A stretch of 64,000 nucleotides of DNA, taken from positions 310,001-374,000 of the forward strand of contig NZ_QORW01000001.1 in the NCBI RefSeq assembly GCF_003574735.1, written 5' to 3'. Of the stretch, positions 33,593-42,297 are shown piece by piece. Below the pieces are notes generated by a model, which saw nothing but the letters and a program-made list of their open reading frames with translations, was not told where the DNA came from and did no database searches. The stretch is from Dongia deserti. GTDB lineage: Bacteria; Pseudomonadota; Alphaproteobacteria; Dongiales; Dongiaceae. Within the stretch, counting starts at the first letter, position 1. Each line of letters starts with the position of its first letter. Both the position numbers and the translations under genes were made by a program.

Positions 33593-35669
33593 TCAAGTCG
33601 CCCGGGGCGAGTTCGGCCACCTCGCGCCGGAACGGCACCGCATCGCCGATGTCCGGCGCATCCAGTTCCTCCGCATAGCGATGGCCGGCATAGGTCGCCC
33701 AGGCAATCGGCGCCGGCGCGCTGGCATCGCCGATCAGCTTGACGCTGCGTATGCCGGCATCGCGCCAGTCTGCCTGCCGCGCCTCCAGATCGAGATAAAG
33801 GGAATCGTTGGGCAGCCGAGCGGTCACCAGCACCACGGCATCGCAGGCGATCTGTGACCTGCGGCCGGAATAGGTGCAGGCGATGTCCGCATGGTCGCGC
33901 GCAATCTCGACAAGGCCGCGAGTCACATGAATTTCCACGCCCAGCTCGATCAGCCGCTTCTGGATGAAGGCCTGCTCCAGCGTGTTGTAGCTCCAGTCGG
34001 AGACGCGGATGGACGGTGTCACGAGCGCGATTTTACTGCCGTTCTTCACCAGCAGTTCGGCCAGGACACCGCCCAAGTAGTAGTGGTCGTCGTCATAGAG
34101 CAGCACGTCGCCCTTGGGCAGCTTGCCAGCCATCAGGTCATCCGGCGTGAAGACCGGCATGCCCGGATCGATGGAGATCGGCTGGGTCTGGAACCGTGCC
34201 ACGCCGTCGCGGCGCCACGTGGAGCCGGTGGCGATCGCGATATGCTCGAAACCGAATTCCAGAACGTCATCAGCGGACAACATCGAATCTAGATAGACTT
34301 GGACGTTCGGCATCTTCTGGATCTGACCGACGCGATAGTCGCGCACGCGGATCCAGGCGGCGAGTCCGGGCAAGCGCGCTTCCCTGGCAACGCGTCCGCC
34401 GAACTCGGTCCCGGCCTCCGCCAGCGCAACCTCGTGGCCGCGCAGGCCGAGCCCGCGCGCCGCCGACAAGCCCGCCGGCCCGGCACCCACCACCAGCACA
34501 CGTGCGTCCGATTGCTTCGCACGCATCGCTTCCGGGTGCCAGCCTTTGCGCCATTCCTCCATGAAGGTCGGGTTCTGCGTGCAACGGGAGAGCGCCCCCG
34601 TCATGTCGCCAGTCACGCAGATGTTGCAGCCGATGCATTCGCGGATGTCGTCCAGCCGCCCCTCTTCGATCTTCTTGGGCAGGAACGGATCGGCGATGGA
34701 CGGACGCGCGGCGCCGATCAGATCGAGGATGCCGGATTTCACCTGTCGTACCATCGCATCGGGCGAGGTGAAGCGGCCGACCGCCACGACCGGCTTGGTG
34801 GTCAGCGCCTTGATGCCCTTTACGTACTCTTCGAGGCAACCCTCGCCGGCGAAGCGTGACGTGCTGGAACAATAGTCCCAGGAGCCGTGCGCCAAGTCCC
34901 ATAGATCCGGCAGGTCCGCCAGCATGCCGATGACATCGCGGATCTCCGCATTGGTGATGCCGCCGTCGCCCATCATCTCGTCCACCAGGATGCGCACCGG
35001 AACGGCGCAGGAATCGCCGATCGCGTCCTTGGTATCTTCGATCAGCTCCTTGAGCAGCCGCGCACGGTTCTCCAGCGAGCCGCCATATTCGTCGCTCCGC
35101 TGGTTGGTGCGGCGGGAGAGGAAATGCTGCGCGGCGCCGAATCCATGCGCGCCATACACATACACCAGGTCAAATCCGGCCCGCTTGGCGCGGATGGCGG
35201 CGGCGCGATGCCAGCGGCGTAGATTGCGGATGTCCTCGCGGTTCATCGCCCGCGCCTGCACCGGATCGTTGGTGAAGGTGAGAATCGGCAGGTTCATCGG
35301 CCCCAGCGGAGTCTCGCGGGAATAAAGATTGGGGCCGTTCATGCCGTTGTAGCAGAGCTCGATGCCGGCCAGTGCGCCGCCTTCGTGGATCGCATCGGCG
35401 ATGCGTGTCAGCATTGGCATGTCCTGATCGTCCCAGATCCTGAGCTCGATGAACGGCGTGATCTCGGATGTATGATGGATCTCCGCCTGCTCCGTGCAGA
35501 GCACGGCCCAGCCGCCGGTCGCCTTCACCCGCCGCATCCCGGCATTGGCACTGGGGTCGCGATAGCCGGCGCCATTACAATGCGGCACCTGGTAGAAGCG
35601 GTTCTTCGCGAGCTTGGGGCCGATCCTCACCGGCTCGAATAGGATGTCGTAACGCGGATCACGCGCCAT
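33576..35669 (-). CDS. Trimethylamine dehydrogenase-like flavoprotein (OYE + FeS + FAD/NAD-type domain)
   Basis: Three-part oxidoreductase of 697 residues in the TMADH/DMADH/histamine dehydrogenase class. The N-terminal TIM barrel carries Cys31 in YQVPHCNGAG, the position of the covalent 6-S-cysteinyl-FMN cysteine (Cys30 of mature TMADH). The [4Fe-4S] motif CX2CX2CX11C is in CIGCNICVTGDMTGALSRC near 344-362. The C-terminal half has a dinucleotide motif VVGAGPAGLSAARGLGLRG. Two of three TMADH substrate-pocket aromatics seem to be replaced, and TMADH Tyr60 aligns with Gln, as in DMADH. It is probably an amine or enoate dehydrogenase of unknown substrate, 11 bp after the lysR-like gene. Confidence 0.86.
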   Translation of the reverse strand: MARDPRYDILFEPVRIGPKLAKNRFYQVPHCNGAGYRDPSANAGMRRVKATGGWAVLCTEQAEIHHTSEITPFIELRIWDDQDMPMLTRIADAIHEGGALAGIELCYNGMNGPNLYSRETPLGPMNLPILTFTNDPVQARAMNREDIRNLRRWHRAAAIRAKRAGFDLVYVYGAHGFGAAQHFLSRRTNQRSDEYGGSLENRARLLKELIEDTKDAIGDSCAVPVRILVDEMMGDGGITNAEIRDVIGMLADLPDLWDLAHGSWDYCSSTSRFAGEGCLEEYVKGIKALTTKPVVAVGRFTSPDAMVRQVKSGILDLIGAARPSIADPFLPKKIEEGRLDDIRECIGCNICVTGDMTGALSRCTQNPTFMEEWRKGWHPEAMRAKQSDARVLVVGAGPAGLSAARGLGLRGHEVALAEAGTEFGGRVAREARLPGLAAWIRVRDYRVGQIQKMPNVQVYLDSMLSADDVLEFGFEHIAIATGSTWRRDGVARFQTQPISIDPGMPVFTPDDLMAGKLPKGDVLLYDDDHYYLGGVLAELLVKNGSKIALVTPSIRVSDWSYNTLEQAFIQKRLIELGVEIHVTRGLVEIARDHADIACTYSGRRSQIACDAVVLVTARLPNDSLYLDLEARQADWRDAGIRSVKLIGDASAPAPIAWATYAGHRYAEELDAPDIGDAVPFRREVAELAPGDLTIPLR

Positions 35670-35680
35670 GACGGCACCTT

Positions 35681-36610
35681 CTACTTGAATTGCGTAATGA
35701 GCCCGGGAATGCCACGCTGATTGATCTGGACCCGGCAGTACTCCTCGAACTCGATGAGTGCGCGCGGCCTGCCCGACTGCCTCATAGACGCGAGGCCGAG
35801 GCTCATCGGACGATACGGTCCCTTGAGCGGCACGACCTGCAGTGGCTTGCCGTCCAACGCCGAAGTGTTGCGCGGCCGCGCGTTGAACAGCGCGTAGCCG
35901 TACTCATTCGCCACCATGGTGCGGATGACATCCGGGTGCGTCGAGCGCGCGATGATCTGCGGCGTCAGCCCTTCCTGGAAGAACAGCGACAGGAAATACT
36001 CGCGGCTCAACGGCAGATCGAGCAGGATGAGAGGCTCCGGCGCCAGGTCATGCAGAGACAAGGATCGCCGCTGCGCGAGGCGATGTTCGGGCCACAACAA
36101 TGCGTAAGGCGGCAGCTGCGCCAAACCCTCGAACTGCACATCCTCCGGCACCTGGAGATCGTAGGTCAGCGATATGTCAATCTCGCCGCGCCGCAGCCGA
36201 TCGATGAGATGCTCCTGGTCGCCCTCGTGGACGGAGACCTGCACGGCAGGGAAGCGCTGCTGGAAGGCGCGGCATAGCTCAGGCAGGATGATCGGAGCCA
36301 GCGTGACGAGGCACCCGACATTGAGCGGCCCGCGCGCCTGCTCCGTCAGATCGCGCGCCGAGGCATGGAGCGCATCCGCCTGCGCCAGCAGCGCCTTCGC
36401 TTCCCGCAGCATCTGCCGCCCGCTGGCGGTCAGCGAAAGCCCCTGCGCGTGATGCCGGATGAACAGCTGCAGCCCGAGCTCCTTCTCCAGGTGCGCGATG
36501 GCGGCGGAGATCGACGGCGGCGACACCGCAATCTTCTGCGACGCCAACGCGATCGAACTCGCCTCGGCGGCGGCGACGAAATATTGCAAATGCCGCAAGG
36601 TGAAGCGCAT
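35681..36610 (-). CDS. LysR-family transcriptional regulator
   Basis: LysR-type regulator, 309 residues from the ATG at 36610. The N-terminal helix-turn-helix (about 5-60) has LRHLQYFVAAAEASSIALAS, SPPSISAAIAHLEKELGLQL and LTASGRQML. The periplasmic-binding-protein-like ligand domain starts near 90. The gene is read in the same direction as the flavoprotein gene 11 bp downstream, so the two may form an operon. A GC-rich repeat element separates it from the DUF1028 gene upstream. The effector is unknown. Confidence 0.92.
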   Translation of the reverse strand: MRFTLRHLQYFVAAAEASSIALASQKIAVSPPSISAAIAHLEKELGLQLFIRHHAQGLSLTASGRQMLREAKALLAQADALHASARDLTEQARGPLNVGCLVTLAPIILPELCRAFQQRFPAVQVSVHEGDQEHLIDRLRRGEIDISLTYDLQVPEDVQFEGLAQLPPYALLWPEHRLAQRRSLSLHDLAPEPLILLDLPLSREYFLSLFFQEGLTPQIIARSTHPDVIRTMVANEYGYALFNARPRNTSALDGKPLQVVPLKGPYRPMSLGLASMRQSGRPRALIEFEEYCRVQINQRGIPGLITQFK

Positions 36611-36616
36611 CAGAAA

Positions 36617-36727
36617 ACCCCCTCCCCCAAGTGGGGGAGGGCTGGAGTGGGGAAAGCGAGCGATGACTGTCTCGCATCGAAGCACGGCTTCCCCCTCCCT
36701 AACCCTCCCCCAGCTTGGGGTAGGGGA
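36617..36727. repeat. GC-rich dispersed intergenic repeat (element 1)
   Basis: Arms CCCTCCCCCA (36620-36629) and TGGGGGAGGG (36632-36641) form a perfect inverted repeat with a 2-nt centre. A second, imperfect CCCTCCCCC...GGGGTAGGG hairpin lies at 36703-36727, and GGAAAGC occurs between them. The same architecture recurs at 49.65-49.74 kb. Such elements are common in rhizobial and related genomes. Confidence 0.8.
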
Positions 36728-36752
36728 TGAATAGCAAGGGGCAAAGCTGCCA

Positions 36753-37427
36753 CTACTGATCCCCAGGCACGCCGAAGCTCGGTGCGGCGGTCGGATCGAG
36801 CGCGCGCGTGACGTAATCTTCAAGCTGCGGCTTGTAGATGGTCCAGAGCCGCCGCAACTCCGCGATCGGGTCGCCGTCGGACCAGTCGACGCGCAGATCG
36901 GCAACCGGCCAGGGCACGTCACGCACGATCAGCAGGCCGGCGGAGTGCACCGGTCCCTCTTCCCCGCCGGCTGCGAGTGCGGCCTCCATTGCCGTAAGTA
37001 GCCGGTCGCCGAGATGGCCTTGGACACGCTGGAAGGCAGCCGCCATCTTTGCCGGAATCTCCGCGTCGCGCAGCAGATTGCCGGCCGCCGCTACGTTCAT
37101 CGTCTGCGCCGTCGCATGGGTACCCAGCGTATGATCGCCGGAGTGCGCCGCCGTGCCCCCCTGGGCATCGACCGCGATCAACTGGCGAAAAGTGATGTGC
37201 GGCGCCGACTGCTTCAGGATCGCGATCGCTTGCTCTGCGCTTGCACCTTTCGCCATGAGGTCGAGCCCCTGCGGCCCAAGCCTGGGGTCGGTGATGTTCT
37301 GCGTGCCGAACGCGCCAACGCCGGCTCGTGCATGGGCGCAGCGCGCAGCGACGGCGGGCGACGACGAAGAGACGGCGATCCCGAACATCCCCGTCTCGGT
37401 GCAGCGCGCAGCAATGGAGAACGTCAT
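36753..37427 (-). CDS. DUF1028 family protein (Ntn-hydrolase-like)
   Basis: DUF1028 protein of 224 residues from the ATG at 37427, which overlaps the ridA-like stop by 4 bp. The MTFSIAARC opening, GIAVSSSSPAVAARC and FGTQNITDPRLGPQGLDLM are the family signature. The fold is thought to be related to Ntn hydrolases, where a residue close to the N-terminus would be the nucleophile after processing. DUF1028 genes often sit beside RidA proteins and amide-cleaving enzymes. A hydrolase acting on an amide or imide intermediate is plausible, but no member of this kind has a firm assignment that I know of. Confidence 0.88.
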   Translation of the reverse strand: MTFSIAARCTETGMFGIAVSSSSPAVAARCAHARAGVGAFGTQNITDPRLGPQGLDLMAKGASAEQAIAILKQSAPHITFRQLIAVDAQGGTAAHSGDHTLGTHATAQTMNVAAAGNLLRDAEIPAKMAAAFQRVQGHLGDRLLTAMEAALAAGGEEGPVHSAGLLIVRDVPWPVADLRVDWSDGDPIAELRRLWTIYKPQLEDYVTRALDPTAAPSFGVPGDQ

Positions 37428-37867
37428 TTCCTGCCTTTCTTGTTCTTGGGTTTGTAGCCCTCGGGGATCACGGCAGTCGCGTCGATCTCCACCACCCATT
37501 CGGGTCTGGCCAGCGCCTGCACCACCAACCCGGTCGAGACCGGGAAGACGCCCTTCAGCCACTTGCCCATAGCGCGATAGACCGGCTCGCGATAGCGGAT
37601 GTCGGTCAGATAGACCACCACCTTCACGATATGGCTGAGTTCGCTGCCCGCCTCTTCCAGCAGCAGGGCGATGTTCGACATCGCCTTGTCCGCCTGCTTC
37701 CCGGCATCGCCGATATGGAGCGATTCCCGCGTCTCCAGATCCTGCGCGATCTGGCCGCGCAGATAGACGGTATCCCCCGCCACTACGACCTGGCAGAGAT
37801 CGTTGTCGAGCTTCTGCTCCGGGTAGGTGTCCTTGGTATTGAACTTCCGGATGCGCGTGTGCGCCAT
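37424..37867 (-). CDS. RidA (YjgF/YER057c/UK114) family protein
   Basis: RidA-family protein, 147 residues. The family motif is seen in VVVAGDTVYLRGQIAQD and DIRYREPVYRAMGKWL. The Arg in ALARPEWVVEIDA appears to align with the catalytic Arg105 of E. coli RidA, so imine/enamine deaminase activity is possible. A Lys-rich tail (KPKNKKGRK) ends the protein. It lies 8 bp after the oxygenase gene and overlaps the DUF1028 gene. In this operon it may hydrolyse an imine produced by the monooxygenase or by the flavoprotein dehydrogenase. Confidence 0.9.
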   Translation of the reverse strand: MAHTRIRKFNTKDTYPEQKLDNDLCQVVVAGDTVYLRGQIAQDLETRESLHIGDAGKQADKAMSNIALLLEEAGSELSHIVKVVVYLTDIRYREPVYRAMGKWLKGVFPVSTGLVVQALARPEWVVEIDATAVIPEGYKPKNKKGRK

Positions 37868-37875
37868 GATTCCCC

Positions 37876-39390
37876 CTATTCAGCGGCTTTCTTGGCGCCG
37901 TCGAACCATTTAATCACCGCGCTGTCGCCCGGCGCGCGCTTCAGCTTGCCCATCACCTTGTCGCTCAAGCCCGCTGACTTGCGCACGAAATCCAGCGATC
38001 CCTCCCAATCAAAGTTGCGATAGACCGCTGCGAGATGCGCGAAGGGCGGCGACTGCGCGAACAGCTGGAAGGTCAGGCGATGGCCCGCATAGTCGGAGTT
38101 CAGTAGATCGCGCGCGAAGGCGAGTAATCGGCGCCGGTCATCCGCCACCCAATCCTCGTTGATCGTGTAGAACTTCTCCAGCCACTTGCCTGACTCCGGA
38201 TGATGGAATGCCGCATAGTCTGGCGTGACGCAGATCTGCCCGCCGCAGAGCTCGCGCGCGAGATGCATCATGCGCGGCAGGTTGGTACAGGCATGGACGC
38301 GGCCGGTATAGAGCAGCGATTGGTGGGGCATCAGCAGGCCGCCCGGGCTCTTCTCCGCGAGCGCGATCGCGGCGGTCAGGTGCGCGTTGATGCCTTCGCG
38401 GTAGACCGCGATCTCGGCCAGCTTCTCCTGCACCGCCTGCTGCTTGTCGAGGCCGGTCTGCCGTGCATTGAAGAGCGCCGCGCCGATCATCATGTCGGCG
38501 AATTTCATGATGCGCTGGACAAAGGCATAGGCGCTATACCGGTGCAGGGTCATGCGGATGAACATCGCCGCCTTGGTGTGGCGATAGAACAGGACGTTCT
38601 CCCACGGGATCAGCACGTCATCGAACACCACCAGCGAGTCGACCTCATCGAACCGGTTGGCGAGCGGGTAATCCTCGACCGGCGCGCGGCCTGCGAAGCC
38701 GGTGCGGCAGATCATGCTGATGCCTGGCGCGCCGAGGTCGACAATGAAGCCGACAGCATAGTCCGACAACTGCGAATCGCCCCAGTTCGCGATGGTCGGC
38801 TTGGTGAAGGCCTGGTTGGCGTAAGCGGCCGCCGTCTCGTATTTCGCGCCACGCACGATGATGCCCTTGTCAGTCTCCTTCACCACATGCAGCAGCATGT
38901 CGGGGTCCTGGTCCTGCGGCCGTTTGGAACGGTCGCCCTTGGGGTCGGTGTTGGCTGAGACGTGGAAGGGATCGTGCTTGATGACGCGATCAATGTGCCG
39001 GGTGATGTTCTGCGAAAATTGCGGATCGACCTCATTGAGGACATCCTGTCCGTCATAGAGCGACCACATCTCGCCGACGGTCTCGTCGCCGACGCGGGTG
39101 ATGACGCCCTTCACATCCTCGAACACCGCGTCGGTGGCGCGCCGCTTGTCCCACCAATCCTGCTGGCTGTGCGGCAGCTTGAGGCCGGTGGCGAAGCGCT
39201 CGCCGCCTTCCTCGTAGGTCATCACCTCGCGCGTCGCCGCCTCGTGCTGCATGTCGTAGATGCGCGCGCGGATGTCGACCAGCGGCTTGAACATCGGATG
39301 CGTCGCCACATCCTTGACCCGCTCGCCATTGATATACACGACGCGGCCGTCGCGGATGCTGTCGATATACTGCTTGCCGGTGCGGATCAT
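37876..39390 (-). CDS. 4-hydroxyphenylacetate 3-hydroxylase (HpaB/PvcC) family monooxygenase
   Basis: Large, FADH2-dependent component of a two-component monooxygenase, 504 residues from the ATG at 39390. The acyl-CoA-dehydrogenase-like fold of HpaB is recognisable: MIRTGKQYIDSIRDGRVVY at the start, HVVKETDKGIIVRGAK near 185, VFDDVLIPWENVLFYRH near 280, and YSAYAFVQRIMKFADMMIG. The matching flavin reductase gene is 19 bp upstream. HpaB relatives hydroxylate phenols, but some act on pyrroles or other heterocycles, and a few are dehydratases (4-hydroxybutyryl-CoA type). The RidA/DUF1028 neighbours hint at an N-containing substrate. Confidence 0.88.
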   Translation of the reverse strand: MIRTGKQYIDSIRDGRVVYINGERVKDVATHPMFKPLVDIRARIYDMQHEAATREVMTYEEGGERFATGLKLPHSQQDWWDKRRATDAVFEDVKGVITRVGDETVGEMWSLYDGQDVLNEVDPQFSQNITRHIDRVIKHDPFHVSANTDPKGDRSKRPQDQDPDMLLHVVKETDKGIIVRGAKYETAAAYANQAFTKPTIANWGDSQLSDYAVGFIVDLGAPGISMICRTGFAGRAPVEDYPLANRFDEVDSLVVFDDVLIPWENVLFYRHTKAAMFIRMTLHRYSAYAFVQRIMKFADMMIGAALFNARQTGLDKQQAVQEKLAEIAVYREGINAHLTAAIALAEKSPGGLLMPHQSLLYTGRVHACTNLPRMMHLARELCGGQICVTPDYAAFHHPESGKWLEKFYTINEDWVADDRRRLLAFARDLLNSDYAGHRLTFQLFAQSPPFAHLAAVYRNFDWEGSLDFVRKSAGLSDKVMGKLKRAPGDSAVIKWFDGAKKAAE

Positions 39391-39409
39391 GGTGGCTCTC
39401 TCGTGGACG

Positions 39410-39925
39410 TCAGAGGATGGGCTGCGCGATCGAATAAGCGCGGCGGGAATAGACCAGGCTGCCGGTGCAGGATTGCTCGGCACGATGTGTCTTGAGCACG
39501 CGGCCGATCAGGATCTGATGCGTCCCGGCCGCAACCTCGCGATCCAGCGCGCAGGCGAAGGACGCGACAGAGTCGTTGAGCCGCCAGCCGCCCTCGTCCC
39601 GCTCCCATTCGGCACAGGTGAAATCGTACGGCCGGAGGTGCTCCGAGCGACCGGCGAATACGTCGGCGAGATAACTCTGCGCGGCGGACAGGACATTCAC
39701 GCAGAAGCCGCCATTCGCCGTGATGGCAGCCGCGGCCGGGCTCCTGCGATTGATGCAGGCGAGCAGCATCGGCGGATCGGCCGAAACCGACGCGAAAGCG
39801 CTGACCGTCACGCCAAAGCGCCCAGCCGGCCCGGCGGTCGTCACGAGCGTGACGCTCGTTGCCGCCTCGGCCATGGCCTGCAGGAAGCGCGCTCGCGTCT
39901 CTTCTGTGGAAATTCCGTTCTCCAT
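39410..39925 (-). CDS. Flavin reductase (HpaC-like) component
   Basis: Small NAD(P)H:flavin oxidoreductase, 171 residues. It reduces FAD or FMN for the adjacent oxygenase. The flavin_reduct fold is seen in SVTLVTTAGPAGRFGVTVSA, SADPPMLLACINRRSPAAAA, FCVNVLSAAQSYLADVFAG and GTHQILIGRV. GGAGG lies 6 bp before the ATG. It is the first gene of the operon hpaC-like, hpaB-like, ridA-like, DUF1028. Confidence 0.92.
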   Translation of the reverse strand: MENGISTEETRARFLQAMAEAATSVTLVTTAGPAGRFGVTVSAFASVSADPPMLLACINRRSPAAAAITANGGFCVNVLSAAQSYLADVFAGRSEHLRPYDFTCAEWERDEGGWRLNDSVASFACALDREVAAGTHQILIGRVLKTHRAEQSCTGSLVYSRRAYSIAQPIL

Positions 39926-40023
39926 CGTCCGCCTCCGCCTGGAATCGACGCAAGCCCATCGTCAGCCGGATCGCGGCGCAAGTAAAATAGTTCTTTTGGA
40001 GCTTTTAGATCGGAATTCCTGAT

Positions 40024-40563
40024 TCAGCGCAGCCGCCGCGCAAGCGCGATAAAGAGGCGGGCCAGGTTTCTGGCGTCCGCCAGAGCATCGTGCGGCGGCC
40101 CCTCCCAATCGAGGTCGAACCGGTGCAGCGCTTCATCCAGGCCCAGCCGGTACGTGAGGCCGAGGAGGCCCCGGACCTGGGCCGCCAGATCGTGGAAACA
40201 GCCGAGAAAGGGCAGCTCTGCCCCGGCGCGTTCGCAGCTTTCACGGATCAGCGCGTCGTCGCGGCCCCAGGCGCACCAGTCGCTTTGCCCGAAGGTCTTG
40301 CGGATTGTGCGCACGACCTCCGGCAAGGGCGGCGCCGTCTCCGCTTCTTTGGGCGTGATGCCGGTCAGCGAGGTGCAAAACGGCGAAATGGTAGAGACTT
40401 GCGGCTGCACGAAGAACAGCTTCTCGCGCCGGATCTTGAGCTCGTCTGTCTTGAGGTCGACGATGCCGAAGGCGATCAGCTCCGACACTTCTCCCGCCGG
40501 CACATTGCCGTCCCAGCAGGTGAGCTCGACATCGACGAACAGCATGCGGTTGTATTTGCTCAT
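40024..40563 (-). CDS. DEDDh 3'-5' exonuclease (KapD/ERI1-like)
   Basis: Exonuclease of 179 residues. Exo I motif FVDVELTCW supplies the first Asp and Glu; HDALADARNLARL near the C-terminus supplies the catalytic His and last Asp of the DEDDh set. The middle part (SPFCTSLTGITPKEAETAPPLPEV) is typical of the KapD/ERI-1 subgroup, which acts on RNA in eukaryotes and is of unclear role in bacteria. It is a single gene, divergent from the metallo-hydrolase gene 64 bp away. Confidence 0.85.
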   Translation of the reverse strand: MSKYNRMLFVDVELTCWDGNVPAGEVSELIAFGIVDLKTDELKIRREKLFFVQPQVSTISPFCTSLTGITPKEAETAPPLPEVVRTIRKTFGQSDWCAWGRDDALIRESCERAGAELPFLGCFHDLAAQVRGLLGLTYRLGLDEALHRFDLDWEGPPHDALADARNLARLFIALARRLR

Positions 40564-40627
40564 CGGCGCATCTGACCCGGCGCGGCTCCGATTGGCAAGC
40601 CAGGCAGAGCCGCGCTAGAGTCGTTCC

Positions 40628-41386
40628 ATGCAGAGCGCGACACTCGAAAGCTGGTACAAGATAGAGCGCTTGTCGGATGACGTGACGCTCATCTGCGAGC
40701 AATTCATCGAGCCGTACTACCGTTGCAATATCTGGCACGTGCGCGGCCGCGACCGCGACCTGCTGATCGATTCCGGCATGGGTGTGGTCAGCCTGCGCCG
40801 GCAAGTCGCTCTGGTCGGGGAGCGGCCGTTGCTGGCGGTCGCGAGCCACTGCCATTTCGACCACATCGGCAATCATCACGAATTCCCGGACCGCGCGATC
40901 CATCAGGACGAGGCGGACATCCTAGCCAATCCGACACAGCATGCGACGGTCGCCGATGTCTATGCGCCGAAGGCGATGTTCCTGGCGCTGCCGCCCGGCG
41001 GGTACGAGCAGTCCGCCTACCGGATCGAGCCCGCACCGGCGACGCGACTGGTGAACGAGGGCGACATCATCGACCTGGGCGACCGGCAGTTCGAGGTGCT
41101 GCACCTGCCCGGCCACTCCCCCGGTTCGATCGGCTTGTGGGAAAAAGCGACCGGCGTCTTCTTCTCCGGCGATGCGATCTATGACGGGCCGCTGTCGGAC
41201 CAGTGCTACCATTCGCACATTCCGACATACCTGAAAACCATGGACCGCCTGCGCACGCTCAAGCCGCGCATCGTCCATGGCGGCCATTTCCCGAGCTTCG
41301 ACGGCCAGCGTTACGTCGCGCTGATCGACCAGTACCTGGAAGGCAAGCGCAAGATGGGCTGCCCCCGCGACAGCGCGGCGCGCTAA
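40628..41386 (+). CDS. MBL-fold metallo-hydrolase
   Basis: Metallo-beta-lactamase-fold hydrolase, 252 residues. The metal-binding HCHFDH is at 74-79, with later ligand regions LPGHSPGSIGLW (His), FFSGDAIYDGP (Asp) and IVHGGHFPSF (His). No extra domain. This branch contains glyoxalase II-like thioesterases, lactonases and others, and the substrate cannot be assigned. It is convergent with the ECF sigma gene, overlapping it by 4 bp. Confidence 0.88.
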   Translation: MQSATLESWYKIERLSDDVTLICEQFIEPYYRCNIWHVRGRDRDLLIDSGMGVVSLRRQVALVGERPLLAVASHCHFDHIGNHHEFPDRAIHQDEADILANPTQHATVADVYAPKAMFLALPPGGYEQSAYRIEPAPATRLVNEGDIIDLGDRQFEVLHLPGHSPGSIGLWEKATGVFFSGDAIYDGPLSDQCYHSHIPTYLKTMDRLRTLKPRIVHGGHFPSFDGQRYVALIDQYLEGKRKMGCPRDSAAR

Positions 41387-42297
41387 GACTGCAACGTCTT
41401 CAGCTTGTCGGGATTGCGCACGGCATAGATGCGGTGAATCACGGCGTCCTCGATCTCAAACGAGAGCGTCTGTACGATCTTGCCGTCCGGCAGGACGATG
41501 AGGAATCCAGGCAAGCCGTTGATGACCGAAGGCCGGTATTCCGTCCCTTCTGGGAATGGCACCTTCTTCTGAACGCCGAGCAAGAAGGCAATGACGTTGT
41601 CGCTGCCGAGGATCGGATTGAGAGCAGCCTTCACCTTGCCGCCGCCGTCACTGATCAGGATCGCGTCCTTGGCGAGCAACTGCGCCAGCTGTCCTGCGTC
41701 GCCGGAGCCGGCTGCCGCCAGGAACGCGGCGGCAATGCGCGCCTGGTCCTCAGCGTTGGCATCGAAGCGCGGCCGGCCGGCTTCGATATGCTTGCGCGCG
41801 CGGGTGGCGAGCTGGCGACAGGCAGCTTCGTCCCGCCGCAGCACCTCTGCTACTTGCTGGAAGCTCATCTCGAATACGTCGTGCAGCAGGAAGGCCGCGC
41901 GCTCCAGCGGCGACAAGCGCTCAAGCAGCAGCAGGAACGCCACCGAAAGATCCTGCGCCAGCTCGGCCGGGTCATCGGCCGCTTCCGGCTCGATCACGGG
42001 CTCGGGCAGCCACGGCCCGACATAGGATTCGCGCTGCGCCCGCGCGGATTTCAGCCTGTCGAGGCAAAGCCGCGTGGTCGCCTTCGAAAGCCAGGCGCGC
42101 GGATTCTCGATCGCGCTACGCGCCTTCACGCCGATGCGGTGCCAGCGGATATAGGCGTCCTGCACCGCGTCCTCCGCCTCCGCCATCGAGGACAGCATGC
42201 GATAGGCAAGGCCGCGCAGATAGGCGCGATGTGGCTCGAAGCTCGCCGCCGGATCGTCGCGTTCGATCAAGATGGGCTCAGGCATAGGCGATCTCAT
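41383..42297 (-). CDS. ECF41-type RNA polymerase sigma factor
   Basis: ECF sigma factor of 304 residues with the ECF41/SigJ arrangement. Sigma2 is at about 25-90 (LRGLAYRMLSSMAEAEDAVQDAYIRW), sigma4 at about 120-175 (LSPLERAAFLLHDVFEMSFQ), and a SnoaL-like C-terminal domain at about 185-304. That domain ends in the NPDKL motif known to control ECF41 activity in place of an anti-sigma factor. It overlaps the AhpD-like gene upstream by 20 bp, and a promoter with the ECF41 motif precedes that gene, indicating autoregulation. The inducing signal is unknown. Confidence 0.93.
   Translation of the reverse strand: MRSPMPEPILIERDDPAASFEPHRAYLRGLAYRMLSSMAEAEDAVQDAYIRWHRIGVKARSAIENPRAWLSKATTRLCLDRLKSARAQRESYVGPWLPEPVIEPEAADDPAELAQDLSVAFLLLLERLSPLERAAFLLHDVFEMSFQQVAEVLRRDEAACRQLATRARKHIEAGRPRFDANAEDQARIAAAFLAAAGSGDAGQLAQLLAKDAILISDGGGKVKAALNPILGSDNVIAFLLGVQKKVPFPEGTEYRPSVINGLPGFLIVLPDGKIVQTLSFEIEDAVIHRIYAVRNPDKLKTLQS

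Noticed and set aside
36617-36727. Rho-independent terminator between the DUF1028 and lysR-like genes
   Set aside because: The stems are strong but no T-run follows on either strand; a dispersed repeat, present again at 49.65 kb, is the better reading.
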